A DNA stretch of 64,000 bases from Owenia fusiformis (Eukaryota > Annelida > Polychaeta > Sabellida > Oweniidae): the NCBI GenBank assembly GCA_903813345.2, contig CAIIXF020000004.1, positions 7,399,525 through 7,463,524 on the forward strand. The letters are read 5' to 3'. A program made the position numbers and the translations under genes. The stretch's first letter is position 1. Each line of letters starts with the position of its first letter. Below the pieces are notes generated by a model. The model searched no databases. It had not been told where the DNA came from and saw only the letters and a list, made by a program, of their open reading frames with translations. Shown here piece after piece: positions 1 through 12,168 of the stretch.

Positions 1-930
1 CCGTTCAAATCCAGTGTTTGTTTAGACTACACCATAGCGTGTAATGATTCTATAGTGGAGAGGTTAAGCTAACGATGTTTTTCACAACGTAACCCTGAAC
101 GCAAAGTACAAAAAATAACAAAGGAATGTATCGAGCGCTCATAGTTTTATGCGCGCTTAGTCTACTTCAGATACTCTTTCAGCTTCAGAGTTTCGGGTTT
201 AGAACGGGAGATTTGAAAATTTGACGTTGGGTCAACGGGAACCATTTTACTCGTGTCTATTGAACACTATGCTGTCAATTTTGATTTCGATGCACAGTTG
301 AATTCTTGCTGAACACGATGATGTATGTCATGCATGATTTAGCGCCAAAAATCTTACGAAACGAGCTCGTTTAAAATATGTATTAGAAAACCAGCTATAA
401 AACCGCATCAATGACATACTATAGAATCATTACACGCTATGGTGTAGTCTAAACAAACACTGGATTTGAACGGCTATTTATATGAGAAGGCTACATGAAT
501 TTGTATATGGTCAAGTGATACGTACAGGTTCAGTTTCGATTATATATGCAAAGCTTAACCTCTCCAGTATGTCATTGATGCGGTTTTATAGCTGGTTTTC
601 TAATACATATTTTAAACGAGCTCGTTTCGTAAGATTTTTGGCGCTAAATCATGCATGACATACATCATCGTGTTCAGCAAGAATTCAACTGTGCATCGAA
701 ATCAAAATTGACACCATAGTGTTCAATAGACACGAGTTAAATGGTTCCCGTTGACCCAATGTCAAATATTCAAATCTCCCATTCTAAACCCGAAACTCTG
801 AAGCTGAAAGAGTATCTGAAGTAGACTAAGCGCGCATAAAACTATGAGCGCTCGATACATTCCTTTGTTAATTTTTGTACTTTGCGTTCACGGTTACGTT
901 GTGAAAAACATCGTTAGCTTAACATCTCCA
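1..930. repeat. Nested inverted-repeat (foldback) element
   Basis: Bases 57-418 reappear almost unchanged in reverse complement at 569-930, so the two arms of about 360 bp could fold on each other. A second, shorter inverted pair (about 1-53 with 421-473) sits across the left arm. Bases 57-567 also look like a unit of their own, opening GGAGAGGTTAAGCT and closing with its complement. Shorter relatives with the same GTTTTTCACAAC start and similar termini lie at 35045-35165 and about 51050-51190. I see no coding potential. The left boundary may lie outside the window. Confidence 0.8.
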
Positions 931-1026
931 ATAAAATTTAGAAACGCGATTGTATTATCAAATATTCTGTTTTCAAAGTTATAGTTACAGAATCGATTAA
1001 AATATTGCTATTGTACCAAAAGTAGC

Positions 1027-1098
1027 CTCCCCGGCGGGGAATCGAACCCCGGTCTCCCGCGTGACAGGCGGGGATACTCACCACTATACTACCGAGGA
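1027..1098 (-). tRNA. tRNA-Asp(GTC), copy 1
   Basis: The 72-nt body folds as a standard eukaryotic tRNA-Asp. The acceptor stem TCCTCGG pairs with CCGGGGA, the discriminator base is G, the anticodon is GTC, and the T-arm contains GGTTCGATTCC (B box). Four T residues lie 5 nt past the 3' end and should terminate Pol III. The body is identical to copies 3, 4, 5, 7 and 9. Confidence 0.95.
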
Positions 1099-1583
1099 CT
1101 TGGCTGGTATAATACACTACCGCTTTTGCATAGATGGATGACTCTAACTGCAGTATATTCAAGATGGTTTCCGAAATTCTTTCGCGTTCGATAAACCTCC
1201 GATTTCAGCTAAACTAAATTGAATCTGGTTTTCTAATGGCATTTATTTGTGGTTGAAAAACAATGATCGTAGTTTTGTAAGTTTGCATGGCGAAACTTTT
1301 GGAAACAAGATTCAACTTAGTTTGGCTCAAATCGGAGGTTTAACGAAAACGAAAGAATCTATGCAACCATCTTGAATGAAGCAGTTAGAGTTATCCATCT
1401 GTGGAACAGTGGTAAAATGCAATAGAAATGCAGTAGAAATACAACTACATACATTCCGTCTCGTATTTTTAGTTACCGAAACAAACAATAAAACTTAGAA
1501 ACGTGATTGTATTATCAAATATTCTGTTTTCGAAACTTATGGTTCGGAATCGATTAAAATATTGCTATTGTACCAAAATTAGC

Positions 1584-1655
1584 AACCCCGGCGGGGAATC
1601 GAACCCCGGTCTCCCGCGTGACAGGCGGAGATACTCAAAACTATACTACCGAGGA
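1584..1655 (-). tRNA. tRNA-Asp(GTC)-like, copy 2, probably a pseudogene
   Basis: Same length and GTC anticodon as the intact copies, but the invariant GG of the D-loop is TT, an anticodon-stem base is changed, and the last acceptor pair plus discriminator are altered (a T-T mismatch closes the stem). These changes should weaken both the A box and the tertiary fold. A T run for termination is still present. Copy 6 shares the D-loop and anticodon-stem changes, so they predate the block duplication. Confidence 0.8.
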
Positions 1656-2294
1656 CTTGGCTGATTTGATGAATTACCGCTGTTCCACAAATGGATGACT
1701 CTAACTGCAGTAATCTTATTCAAGATGGTTGCCGAAATTCTTTCGCGTTCGAAAAACCTCCGATTTCAGCTAAACTAAATTGAATCTGTTTTCCAAATGT
1801 TTCGCCATGCAAATTAATAAAGCTACGATGGTAAATGACCTTAAAATAAATTCTCAAACAATCGCGATATTGGAGAATTCTAAAGAATTGGCTTCACTTA
1901 GAATGACTCTAACTGAAGTTAATTATGACGTAATGATGACGAAGATCATCAACTTCAGTTAGAAGCCCTTTTCTTTAAAATTCTCTAATATTGCGGGTGT
2001 TTGGGCATTCATTTGGGGTTGAAAACAATCGTAGTTTTATAAGTTTTAAAATCGGAGGTTTAACGAAAACCAAAGAATCTATGCAACCATCTTGAATGAA
2101 GCTAACTGCAGTTAGAGTTATCCATCTGTGGAACAGTGGTAATGCAGTCTATCAGCCAAGTCCTCGTTAGAAATACAACTACATAGATTCCGTCTCGTAG
2201 CATTGGTTACCGAAACGAAGAATAAAACTTAGAAACGCGATTGAATTATCAAATATTCTATATATTCTAATATGGCTATTGTACCAAAAATAGC

Positions 2295-2366
2295 CTCCCC
2301 GGCGGGGAATCGAACCCCGGTCTCCCGCGTGACAGGCGGGGATACTCACCACTATACTACCGAGGA
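2295..2366 (-). tRNA. tRNA-Asp(GTC), copy 3
   Basis: Body identical to copy 1, with a TTTTT terminator a few bases past the 3' end. Its 5' flank runs directly into the palindrome that was later split by the CACTA-type element at 2721. Confidence 0.95.
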
Positions 2367-2832
2367 CTTGGCTGGTATAATACATTACCGCTTTTGCACA
2401 GATCGATGACTCTAACTGCAGTTTATTCAAGATGGTTGCCGAAATTCTTTCGCGTTCGATAAACCTCCGATTTCAGCTAAACTAAATTGAATCTGATTTT
2501 CAAATGTTTCGCCATGAAAATTAATAAAGCTACGATGGTAAATGACCTCAAATAAATGCTCAAACAATCGCGATATTGGAGAATTTTAAAGAATTGGCTT
2601 TACTTAGAATGACTCTAAGTGAAATTGATGATGACGTAATGATGACGTAGATCATCAACTTCAGTTAGAAGCCATTTTCTTTAAAATGCTCTAATATTGC
2701 GGGTGTTTGGGCATTCATTTCACTATGTAAAATGCCCAGCTTAATACAGTATAAGAAACATATGATACACAAATATAAGTTGTTTTAATACAGTTTAATC
2801 TGTTATCATAGGTTTAGGAATCAGACAATATT

Positions 2833-3694
2833 AGAGAGATTTCGCACCTAGTGAAAGTACAACTTATAACGTATACTTATACTTATAGGTAAACGTACAA
2901 GGTGTTTCATAATGTGGGCTTTTCGTCAGGAAAGATCTTCTCGGACTGTAATAAACACAGGTCAAAGGGATGCCATTTGTACTTTCTTGAATTGTGGCAT
3001 GTTTAGTTGATCCAAATGTGTTTGTCTAGAATAAAATAGGCTCATATATAGTACATATGTTATAGACCCATCCCTTCTCAAATTGACTTTTTGAAGATGC
3101 TCGTTATGAAACACCCTGTATGTCATTTGTTTGGCTACTGAATGGGTCGTTTCCAGGAATTGCTAGAACCTACTGGTTTGATTGGTGTTTCAAATTGATG
3201 GTTAAAGTATTTGATTGGATACTGTTCCCACTCAGCCAATTAATTTTAAAAAATGCTTGCGGTCAATTGTTCCACACACATGTAGGCAAATCTTTATACG
3301 GAGATCCAACTGTATACGTTATCATCTACGTAAATATACCGTTTTGTAAGTTTATTGAACTTATACTGATCATGAAAACATTGAAATAATCAACTTGTTT
3401 ATGTAGTGACTCACTTTAAAGAATCATGATTCACTTTAAAGGATCGTGTTTATAATATACTACAACTACAAGGACACGGAAGCAAGCATTTAATTATAAT
3501 GTGCATAATCTACACGTGCAGATGACAGTGCATTCACAGTCTCTAGTTGATGGGGCTTTTCTATAACGGGAATAGTTATGTTCCATTAAGTACAATTTAA
3601 AATTGATTTTAATAAAAATAATAGTTCGACATGACCCTTTAAACTATACGTATACGTATAAGTTTGTACTTTCACTTATGTGCGAAATCTCTCT
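2833..3694. mobile_element. Nested 862-bp inverted-repeat element with AGAGAGATTTCGC ends
   Basis: The left end AGAGAGATTTCGCAC is matched in reverse complement at the right end, with roughly 45-50 bp of imperfect inverted repeat including a GTATACGTATA-rich stretch. ATT flanks both ends (2830-2832 and 3695-3697), a likely 3-bp target duplication. An 89-codon ORF at 3120-3389 has no recognised similarity and I do not call it a gene. A related solo end occurs near 48763-48780. Confidence 0.7.
2896..3120. mobile_element. Nested 225-bp TA-flanked MITE (Tc1/mariner-like)
   Basis: The ends TACARGGTGTTTCATAAYG are inverted and both sit at TA, as expected for a Tc1/mariner-type insertion. It lies inside the 2833-3694 element, which lies inside the CACTA element, which lies inside a palindrome of the tRNA array. 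That is four nested levels. Confidence 0.7.
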
Positions 3695-6600
3695 ATTATA
3701 ACAATGAATGATACGGAAAATTTCGAAGTTTCCCGTCTGAAACTGGTATAATTTGTTATCATTGCTTGCTGCATTATCAGCTGTTATAATACATATGATA
3801 CAACTAGGAAAAAACAGATTATACTCGATGATACAATTCCTCATTTGTGGCTAGAATTTGTTTACATTAGCTGACATGTTGACACAGACATGTCAATTAC
3901 ATTTATGTACACTTGTTATTATTGCTCAATAGTGGTACATTTAATGAAAGGTGAACTCATTCAATCAAATTAAATGAAGGTACCCATAAATACTTTGTCA
4001 TTAATCTGAACAATAAGTTATTCCGACTTTGTGATTACATATGATTTCTTTCAACACTTTGATTGCATGCCAGGGATTAAATTGTAATGTAATTGATCAA
4101 CAGGATTATCATTTTTGAAACTCTCTGATCTACAAAATAATCCGACGTTCAATGTTTGGTTTGAATAATAAAACGTACATTTCAAACTTAGTAGTATGAT
4201 GTGAAATATGTCTGTATTGAAAGAATGTTACAGAGGAGCGATACTATGCCCCATGTACTCACCACCTATGTGTGGATGCTAATACAAGTTTCTTGCATAT
4301 CAATATTTTGATCAAGTCCCCCAGAACGCCAGAGGGCTTTAGTCATTTTTCAATTCTCATAATCTGACTTTTTATTTGAAAATTCGGAATTTACCAATAA
4401 CCTCATTTTTAAAGGCAACATAGTGAAATATTGGCATAATGGCACCAATGAATTCTTTTAAAACAAAGGAAAATATCAATCTTGACCATTTAAATATTGT
4501 AAAAGCATTTTAAATGGTCAGCAGATTATACTTATAGTCCTCGTGATTAATTTGACACCTTTGATCAGTTTTAAAATATCTAGAAAAAACAATACTGACC
4601 CAGGCGGCCTGTTTCTGTCACCTAGATGGAGGGTATCACATATTTGATTACTGATTTGATTAAAGACTTAATTACAGACAAATTGGCATGATTGCTTGTT
4701 ACTTGATTACTTGTTATTTAATATCTCTATTCATTTTAATTTGCAATCTTGGTTTTAAATTCAAATTACTTATACACCTTTGACAAAACTTTTTCTGTTT
4801 CCAAATATATGAAGATTTTACATTTATTGCAACTGTTTTATATCTGACAAAACAATACGTTTGATCAGATTAATTGGCGCATAGTAGGGCAAACTGATGC
4901 AAATGCTGAATATTTTGACATGTCAGAGCAATATGCTTAAATAAAACTTTAATCCCTAATTAATAATATCAGTGGATACTGTATGTTTCGTTCACACTAA
5001 TAATTAATCCATTTGTTAGACTAAATGGATTTATTTTTACAGCAGAGGGTTCTAATTTCCACAAACAATAATTTGCAAATGCAGTTCTTTATATTTATAT
5101 TTGATTGTATAATATCCCTCGTGCTATGATTAGCATTGTGTTAAATTTCGATTTAATCGGTTAACTCATTGGAAAGTTAATTTTTAATAAAGGAATTTCT
5201 TCTTTTTTAATACCATTGTTTCTCTGAAGACCATGGTCACATTAAGTTTAAAACAAAGGCCCCCTCTAACAAACACACACAAGCGCTTGTATTCACTTAT
5301 CCAACCACACAAACAGTCATGACACCAGACTGATAGATTAAGCATTTGCAATATAAGATAAATCCAATGAACCCTCAACCCCAAATACATTACACATTTA
5401 ATCCATATATCTACATGTAATAAGATATTAGGAAACATGCATTATTCAAATATGCCTTTCCTGCCGAAATAACACAAATTGGAGTGATTGTGTAATTGTT
5501 GTGTCTTTTTGATTTTTAATTCAAATTATTATTGAAACTTATTACCTGTATTATCATAAGTCCAGGTTAAATATCGGAATTATCAAATTTTATAAGTCTT
5601 AGAGAACAATCTCCTGTTTTTATTGATTACCTAAACTTTCCTTCAAACTAAACAGTATTTTGAACAAGCATGTCCTTGGTATAAAACCCATTTCTATGCC
5701 TACAAATTAATGACCTCTATGATTTACATGACTAATAAATGTGATCGCACCTTTGTTAGCGAATGTTTCAACAGTGGTGCAAAAACATCATTCAATCATA
5801 TGTTTAATCAATTCAGATTAATATTGGAATTATCAAACAAATTAAGTCTTGAAGAATAATCTCTTGTTAAACCAAACTCAATATTTAGAATAAGCTATCT
5901 GTATAAAACTCGTATTTAATCCCCCCAATAAACATTCTATATGATGTATAATCAAGGTAATCGAAACTTTATCAAAATTTAGCACACAGTATATTTTACA
6001 TTGATGCTTAACTATCATACATGGGCATAGCCATCTTTCCGTCGGGTGCAATCGGTTTTCAGTCGGGGAGGGAGGGGAGGGGTTGGCGATCATGTCATTG
6101 GCGAGCCAACAAAATGTTTTTAAGATTTTTTTGATATTTAAAAAAGATTAATATAACTTCCTCCAAAATTGAGCTACATGTAGAAACTTCAAACAAAAAG
6201 CATTTTAAAGCTGTTTTCTTCTTCTGCTAATGGTTCTATTCATTTGCCATGACCCATCGCCCATGTGAACAACAAGTGTAAAATAACAGCAAAAACGTAA
6301 TAATTCAAAGTTAATCAAGATCAGTTATCCAATAATATTTTCCAGGCTTGAAGAACAAGTGGTGGACATTAGCAAGGGGAGTGAGGATGTAATCTGGAAA
6401 ACTGTCTTTTGACTTAGTTTTTAAAATACTTTTGGCACAAATGTTTTCGGCAATAGAAGGGCCATTTTTAAAAGCAAGTTTGTCAAAACACCAGGCCTGG
6501 TTGCGGCACACCTCATTGAAGAAGTAAAGATTATATTTCATAAAATCTAAAACAATTCTTAAACATTAACATTATATCAGCAGTTGGGAAAACAATACTA

Positions 6601-7500
6601 GGAAATAGCGGACCCAGGGACGGATTAAGCAGTAGTTTTAATCTTTTGTTTCATAAAATATAACTAATCAGACATTCATAATAACATTTATTATACATGT
6701 ATGTCTCTGAACTAATGTTTATGGTTTGACAAAGATTTGTGTCTCCAGTCCCGGGAGGGCCAAAATTATCCCATACAGTTTTCCGCTACTTTTCAAGTGA
6801 GTTTTGGCCAAAATTGTCACTTTCCCTCCCATGGATATTGTTAAGTTATGACCCCCCCCCTTCATGCAAAAGCAGGCTACTGGCCCATAATGTATGTTAA
6901 CGGATGTCCAATATTGATCTCAGAGTCACCCTTTGCAATCAAATCTTATCCCTTAAATGATTTGTAATCAGACAGACTAATCCGCTGTTAAAGCCAATTG
7001 TTTCTCCTCTACAGGATATAAATTTTCAGTCTTATTCATTTCTTTGTCTTAAGTGTTTCAACTATTTGGAGGTTTAATAAAAAAAAGAATGAATTATCTC
7101 ATCAGATTTCTTAATTTAGTTCTTTTGACATAAAGTTATTTGATTTTTTGCAGGGGAAATATGTTTATCTACTTATTCATGGACCAATTTGGTTATTTTT
7201 CCTTGAAGCGGGATTAAGGAAAGCAGGTTGACATTTTGTTCATACATCACATCTGCAGCAGTTGGCAGTAATAATACACGTTATTGTTTTATTTTATTTT
7301 ATTTCCTAAGAGATTTAAGGATTGTTTTATAATAATATCTTACTTGTTATTTTGCCACTTGAACTATATAAATATTACAATTAGTCAAATATTACCAAAA
7401 TTCTCAAATACTTCCTGAGTCTCAATAATTGGCTTAAACAAATATTTAAGAAGGTTTGTTTAATTAAGGTCTGGACTAATCAAAACAAAGTCTTTTGAAA
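3695..7500. other. Interior of the CACTA element, no recognised gene
   Basis: AT-rich sequence with no transposase, RNA gene or long ORF that I recognise. A 76-codon minus-strand ORF at 6311-6541 reads like ordinary coding sequence (balanced amino-acid composition), but I could not assign it to a family. It might be a captured exon. Confidence 0.4.
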
Positions 7501-8120
7501 TTCCAAACTGTATAATACAGTATCATCTGTTTGTCATTGGTATAATCTAGTTTAATTTGTATTATACTAAAAAATGAATGTTATAATAGGAAATGATACA
7601 GGTATAATCCTGTTAAATCTGAGGTGATACTAAATTATATCAACTGATATTGGAATATATTTTTGTATAATTTAGTATCAGACTCTATATTACATTTTGT
7701 CCGTGTCAGATGTTTTAATTTTGAATGATATTATTTGTGATACTGGATTAAACAACAGATTAAACATTAATATAAGATGTTATCATACATATTAATCACG
7801 GGATTTTACATAGTGTTTGTGGTTGAAAACAATCGTAATTTTATAAGTTTTAAAATCGGAGGTTTAACGAAAACAAGGAATCTATTCAACCATCTTGAAT
7901 GAAGCTAACTGCAGTTAGAGTTATCCATCTGCGGAACAGTGGTAATGCAGTCTATCAGCCAAGTCCTCGGTAGAAATACAACTACATACATTCCGTCTCG
8001 TATTATTGGTTACCGAAACAAAGAATAAATCTTAGAAAAGCGATTGTATTATCAAATATTCTGTCTTCAAAGTTATAGTTACAGAATCGATTAAAATATT
8101 ACTATTGTACCAAAAGTAGC

Positions 8121-8192
8121 CTCCCCGGCGGGGAATCGAACCCCGGTCTCCCGCGTGACAGGCGGGGATACTCACCACTATACTACCGAGGA
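8121..8192 (-). tRNA. tRNA-Asp(GTC), copy 4
   Basis: Body identical to copy 1, followed by a TTTT terminator. It lies just right of the CACTA element, so its 3' spacer follows the palindrome half left by that insertion. Confidence 0.95.
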
Positions 8193-8632
8193 CTTGGCTG
8201 GTAGTATACATTACCGCTTTTTTACACGTGGATGACTCTAACTGCAGTATTCTTTATTCAAGATGGTTGCCGAAGTTCTTTCGCGTTCGAAAAACCTCCG
8301 ATTTCAGCTAAACTAAATTGAATCCGGTTTTCAAATGTTTCGCCATGCAAATTAATAAAGCTACGATGGTAAATGACCCCAAATAAATGCTCAAACAATC
8401 GCGATATTGGAGAATTTTAAAGAATTGGCTTTACTTAGAATGACTCTAAGTGAAGTTGATGATGACGTAATGATGACGTGGATCATCAACATCAATCAGA
8501 AGCCATTTTCTTTAAAATGCTCTAATATTGCGGGTGTTTGGGCATTCATTTGTGGTTGAAAACAATCGTAGTTTTATAAGTTTTAAAATCGGAGGTTTAA
8601 CGAAAACGAAAGAATCTATGTGCAACCATTTT

Positions 8633-9892
8633 CACGGTGTTATAGCATGACAGTTACGACAAGGCGATTTGCAAAATTTTGCGGTAACGATAACAAAAAA
8701 TGTCGGATGGGAAAGACAACATGTCCTCTTTCTCGCCTGTAGGCAAGATTCAGAGATAAGATTTCCTTTTTAACTAGTTCCATTCGGTGACGTATATATG
8801 GATGGTTATAAAGACTGGGTCAAATCTGCCAGGTGGTTTACTAGAAGCGGAATATAAGGTGTAAACTTACCGACTGAGATGTCCAAGTTCATATTTTTTA
8901 GTGATTTCTCAGCATATGTGCCTCAGAGCCTCTCAACTTATTAACAGTAAGTAAACTGTGTATAAACAAGCCATAAAATGACAAATCCAGAACAGGAACG
9001 TGGTCATAATGTAAATAATAAGGTTTCAAACGCAATGTCGTTAGACGAGTACGTATGAATTCTATGGACAGTAACGTATTGTATTAGATGTACATCAGAT
9101 ATTTAGCGGACGGTTACGTGCATGCACATCTTTCAAGTTAATGTTGCTAGTTCTGATAGCCTCTTTCCATGTAATTGTTATAATGGGTAAGAAATGGAAT
9201 ATTGAATTGCTTATATTTGTTTTCACGACTCGAAAGAGACGCTCTTGTTTGAGCCTCTATAGGGCAAGGAAAAAATTGTGTCTTGCTTTATTAATGAAAG
9301 CAATTTAAGTCAAAAAGATAGCAATGAAGAAGCAAAGGAAGAATTAGCATCAAGTATTGATGAATATGACAAAATTAATAACAATGCATCTGGGATACAT
9401 ATTTGAAAGAGGTTCGCGTAACTGTCAATCAATTTTTGGCGTAACCGCAAATTAAAAATACAATACTATGGCTTAACTAGAACATATTAGGTGATTTCCA
9501 ATGCTCAATTGGCTTTTTATGATCGTTTATAGGTTACCTCTATATACCCCGATGTCGTTAGGCAATGTAGACCATGCCCCAACGACAAAAATAAACAAAT
9601 TACTAAATTTTGTGTAGTTTTGAATTTCAAACTCAACAGTTTTTCGCTTATTTCTTGTTATCCCCGGGCATCAATTTGCAAAGAATACGTTCAAAATATA
9701 CATTACTAAATGTATCACCGAATGCGATGTCTACAAAAATCGTTCATCCTTTCATTGATACACAGTAGAAGAAAATACTGCACCAACCTTAGTTTTCTGT
9801 TCCATCGCGGCCATTTTATTGGATAAATCAGTGATCGTACTAGTCTAATCTCGTTTTCAGAGGTGTCGTAACTGTCATGCTATAACACCGTG
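8633..9892. mobile_element. 1.26-kb element with CACGGTG termini and 5-bp duplication (Transib/RAG-like group, non-autonomous)
   Basis: The inverted ends begin CACGGTGTTATAGCATGAC. ATTTT flanks both sides (8628-8632 and 9893-9897), and the undisturbed target can be read in the neighbouring cassette near 11862. A second copy at 33991-34789, in the opposite orientation, also has a 5-bp duplication. A CACNRTG-type terminal heptamer with a 5-bp duplication is the signature of Transib and RAG-like transposons; the superfamily call is inference, as no transposase is encoded. It is inserted in the right arm of a palindrome of the tRNA array. Confidence 0.75.
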
Positions 9893-10092
9893 ATTTTTGA
9901 ATGAAGCTAACTGCAATTAGAGTTATCCATCTGTGGAACAGTGGTAATGCAGTCTATCAGCCAAGTCCTCGGTAGAAATACAACTACATACATTGAATAA
10001 AACTTAGAAACGCGATTGTATTATCAAATATTCTGTTTTCAAAGTTATAGTTACAGAATCGATTAAAATATTGCTATTGTATCAAAAGTAGC

Positions 10093-10164
10093 CTCCCCGG
10101 CGGGGAATCGAACCCCGGTCTCCCGCGTGACAGGCGGGGATACTCACCACTATACTACCGAGGA
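10093..10164 (-). tRNA. tRNA-Asp(GTC), copy 5
   Basis: Body identical to copy 1, with a TTTT terminator. This is the first copy of the second block, corresponding to copy 1 in the first block. Confidence 0.95.
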
Positions 10165-10654
10165 CTTGGCTGGTATAATACACTACCGCTTTTGCATAGA
10201 TGGATGACTCTAACTGCAGTATATTCAAGATGGTTTCCGAAATTCTTTCGCGTTCGATAAACCTCCGATTTCAGCTAAACTAAATTGAATCTGGTTTTCA
10301 AATGGCATTTATTTGTGGTTGAAAAACAATGATCGTAGTTTTGTAAGTTTGCATGGCGAAACTTTTGGAAACAAGATTCAACTTAGTTTGGCTAAAATCG
10401 GAGGTTTAACGAAAACGAAAGAATCTATGCAACCATCTTGAATGAAGCTAACTGCAGTTAGAGTTATCCATCTGTGGAACAGTGGTAATGCAATAGAAAT
10501 GCAGTAGAAATACAACTACATACATTCCGTCTCGTATTTTTGGTTACCGAAACAAACAATAAAACTTAGAAACGTGATTGTATTATCAAATATTCTGTTT
10601 TCGAAACTTATGGTTCGGAATCGATTAAAATATTGCTATTGTACCAAAATTAGC

Positions 10655-10726
10655 ATCCCCGGCGGGGAATCGAACCCCAGTCTCCCGCGTGACAGGCGGA
10701 GATACTCAAAACTATACTACCGAGGA
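10655..10726 (-). tRNA. tRNA-Asp(GTC)-like, copy 6, probably a pseudogene
   Basis: Has the same D-loop GG-to-TT and anticodon-stem changes as copy 2, plus a T-stem change and an altered discriminator. It is the block-duplicated partner of copy 2. Confidence 0.8.
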
Positions 10727-11366
10727 CTTGGCTGATTTGATGAATTACCGCTGTCCCACAAATGGATGACTCTAACTGCAGTAATCTTATTCAAGATGGT
10801 TGCCGAAATTCTTTCGCGTTCGAAAAACCTCCGATTTCAGCTAAACTAAATTGAATCTGTTTTCCAAATGTTTCGCCATGCAAATTAATAAAGCTACGAT
10901 GGTAAATGACCTCAAATAAATGCTCAAACAATCGCGATATTTGAGAATTCTAAAGAATTGGCTTCACTTAGAATGACTCTAACTGAAGTTAATTATGACG
11001 TAATGATGACGAAGATCATCAACTTCAGTTAGAAGCCCTTTTCTTTAAAATTCTCTAATATTGCAGGTGTTTGGGCATTCATTTGGGGTTGAAAACAATC
11101 GTAGTTTTATAAGTTTTAAAATCGGAGGTTTAACGAAAACCAAAGAATCTATGCAACCATGTTGAATGAAGCTAACTGCAATTAGAGTTATCCATCTGTG
11201 TGGAACAGTGGTAATGCAGTCTATCAGCCAAGTCCTCGTTAGAAATACAACTACATAGATTCCGTCTCGTAGCATTGGTTACCGAAACAAAGAATAAAAC
11301 TTAGAAACGCGATTGAATTATCAAATATTCTATATATTCTAATATGGCTATTGTACCAAAAATAGC

Positions 11367-11438
11367 CTCCCCGGCGGGGAATCGAACCCCGGTCTCCCGC
11401 GTGACAGGCGGGGATACTCACCACTATACTACCGAGGA
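11367..11438 (-). tRNA. tRNA-Asp(GTC), copy 7
   Basis: Body identical to copy 1, with a TTTTT terminator. This is the block-duplicated partner of copy 3, and its neighbouring palindrome (11428-11951) is uninterrupted. Confidence 0.95.
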
Positions 11439-11951
11439 CTTGGCTGGTATAATACATTACCGCTTTTGCACAGATCGATGACTCTAACTGCAGTATATTC
11501 AAGATGGTTGCCGAAATTCTTTCGCGTTCGATAAACCTCCGATTTCAGCTAAACTAAATTGAATCTGCTTTTCAAATGTTTCGCCATGAAAATTAATAAA
11601 GCTACGATGGTAAATGACCTCAAATAAATGCTCAAACAATCGCGATATTGGAGAATTTTAAAGAATTGGCTTTACTTAGAATGACTCTAAGTGAAGTTGA
11701 TGATGACGTAAGATGACGTGGATCATCAACTTCAGTTAGAAGCCATTTTCTTTAAAATGCTCTAATATTGCGGGTGTTTGGGCATTCATTTGTGGTTGAA
11801 AACAATCGTAGTTTTATAAGTTTTAAAATCGGAGGTTTAACGAAAACGAAATAATCTATGTGCAACCATTTTTGAATGAAGCTAACTGCAGTTAGAGTTA
11901 TCCATCTGTGGAACAGTGGTAATGCAGTCTATCAGCCAAGTCCTCGGTAGA
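11428..11951. repeat. Representative uninterrupted palindrome of the array
   Basis: The left half runs from the tRNA 5' end through ACTCTAACTGCAGT, CCTCCGATTTCAG and TTTCGCCATG to a centre near 11705-11720. The right half repeats these landmarks in reverse complement and ends in the stub CAGCCAAGTCCTCGGTAG. About 250 bp on each side pair with scattered mismatches, and the centre is a short GATGATGACGTAA-type stretch. No ORF is conserved, so the element looks like a foldback MITE or a product of inverted duplication. Confidence 0.8.
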
Positions 11952-12097
11952 AATACAACAACATACATTCCGTCTCGTATTATTGGTTACCGAAACAAAG
12001 AATAAATCTTAGAAAAGCGAAAATTGTATCAAATATTCTGTTTTAAAAGTTATAGTTACAGAATCGATTAAAATATTGCTATTGTACCAAAGCTAGC

Positions 12098-12168
12098 CTC
12101 CCCGGCGTGGAATCGAACCCCGGTCTCCCGCGTGACAGGCGGGGATATTCACACTATACTACCGAAGA
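12098..12168 (-). tRNA. tRNA-Asp-like, copy 8, pseudogene
   Basis: Only 71 nt: one base is lost in the D-loop, a T-arm/acceptor base is changed, and the 5' acceptor strand is altered. The downstream T run is cut to three. The GTC anticodon is unchanged. Confidence 0.8.

Larger units (their letters stand above)
2721..7815. mobile_element. CACTA-type (EnSpm/CMC-like) DNA transposon, non-autonomous
   Basis: The ends are inverted: the left begins CACTATGTAAAAT and the right ends ATTTTACATAGTG. They are flanked by TTT at 2718-2720 and 7816-7818. The uninterrupted sequence is present in neighbouring cassettes, so the 3-bp target duplication is well supported. CACTA termini with a 3-bp duplication are typical of the CMC/EnSpm superfamily. 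Near the right end (about 7500-7760) are many short TATAAT/GTATCA-like words, resembling subterminal repeats. No transposase was recognised in the 5,095 bp. Two smaller elements are nested at its left end. Confidence 0.8.

Noticed and set aside
938-1162. Minus-strand ORF with a GSIVVSIPACHAGDRGSIPRR peptide, recurring at 2179, 11251 and 12748
   Set aside because: It is the tRNA-Asp body read in a protein frame; its conservation is that of the tRNA, not of a peptide.
2721-2733. CACTATG end taken as a RAG/ProtoRAG-type heptamer
   Set aside because: The flanking duplication is 3 bp (TTT), not 5 bp, so CACTA/EnSpm fits better.
3120-3389. 89-codon ORF with hydrophobic stretches
   Set aside because: Lies across the border of a nested MITE inside a transposon; no known similarity, and composition is typical of AT-rich noncoding DNA.
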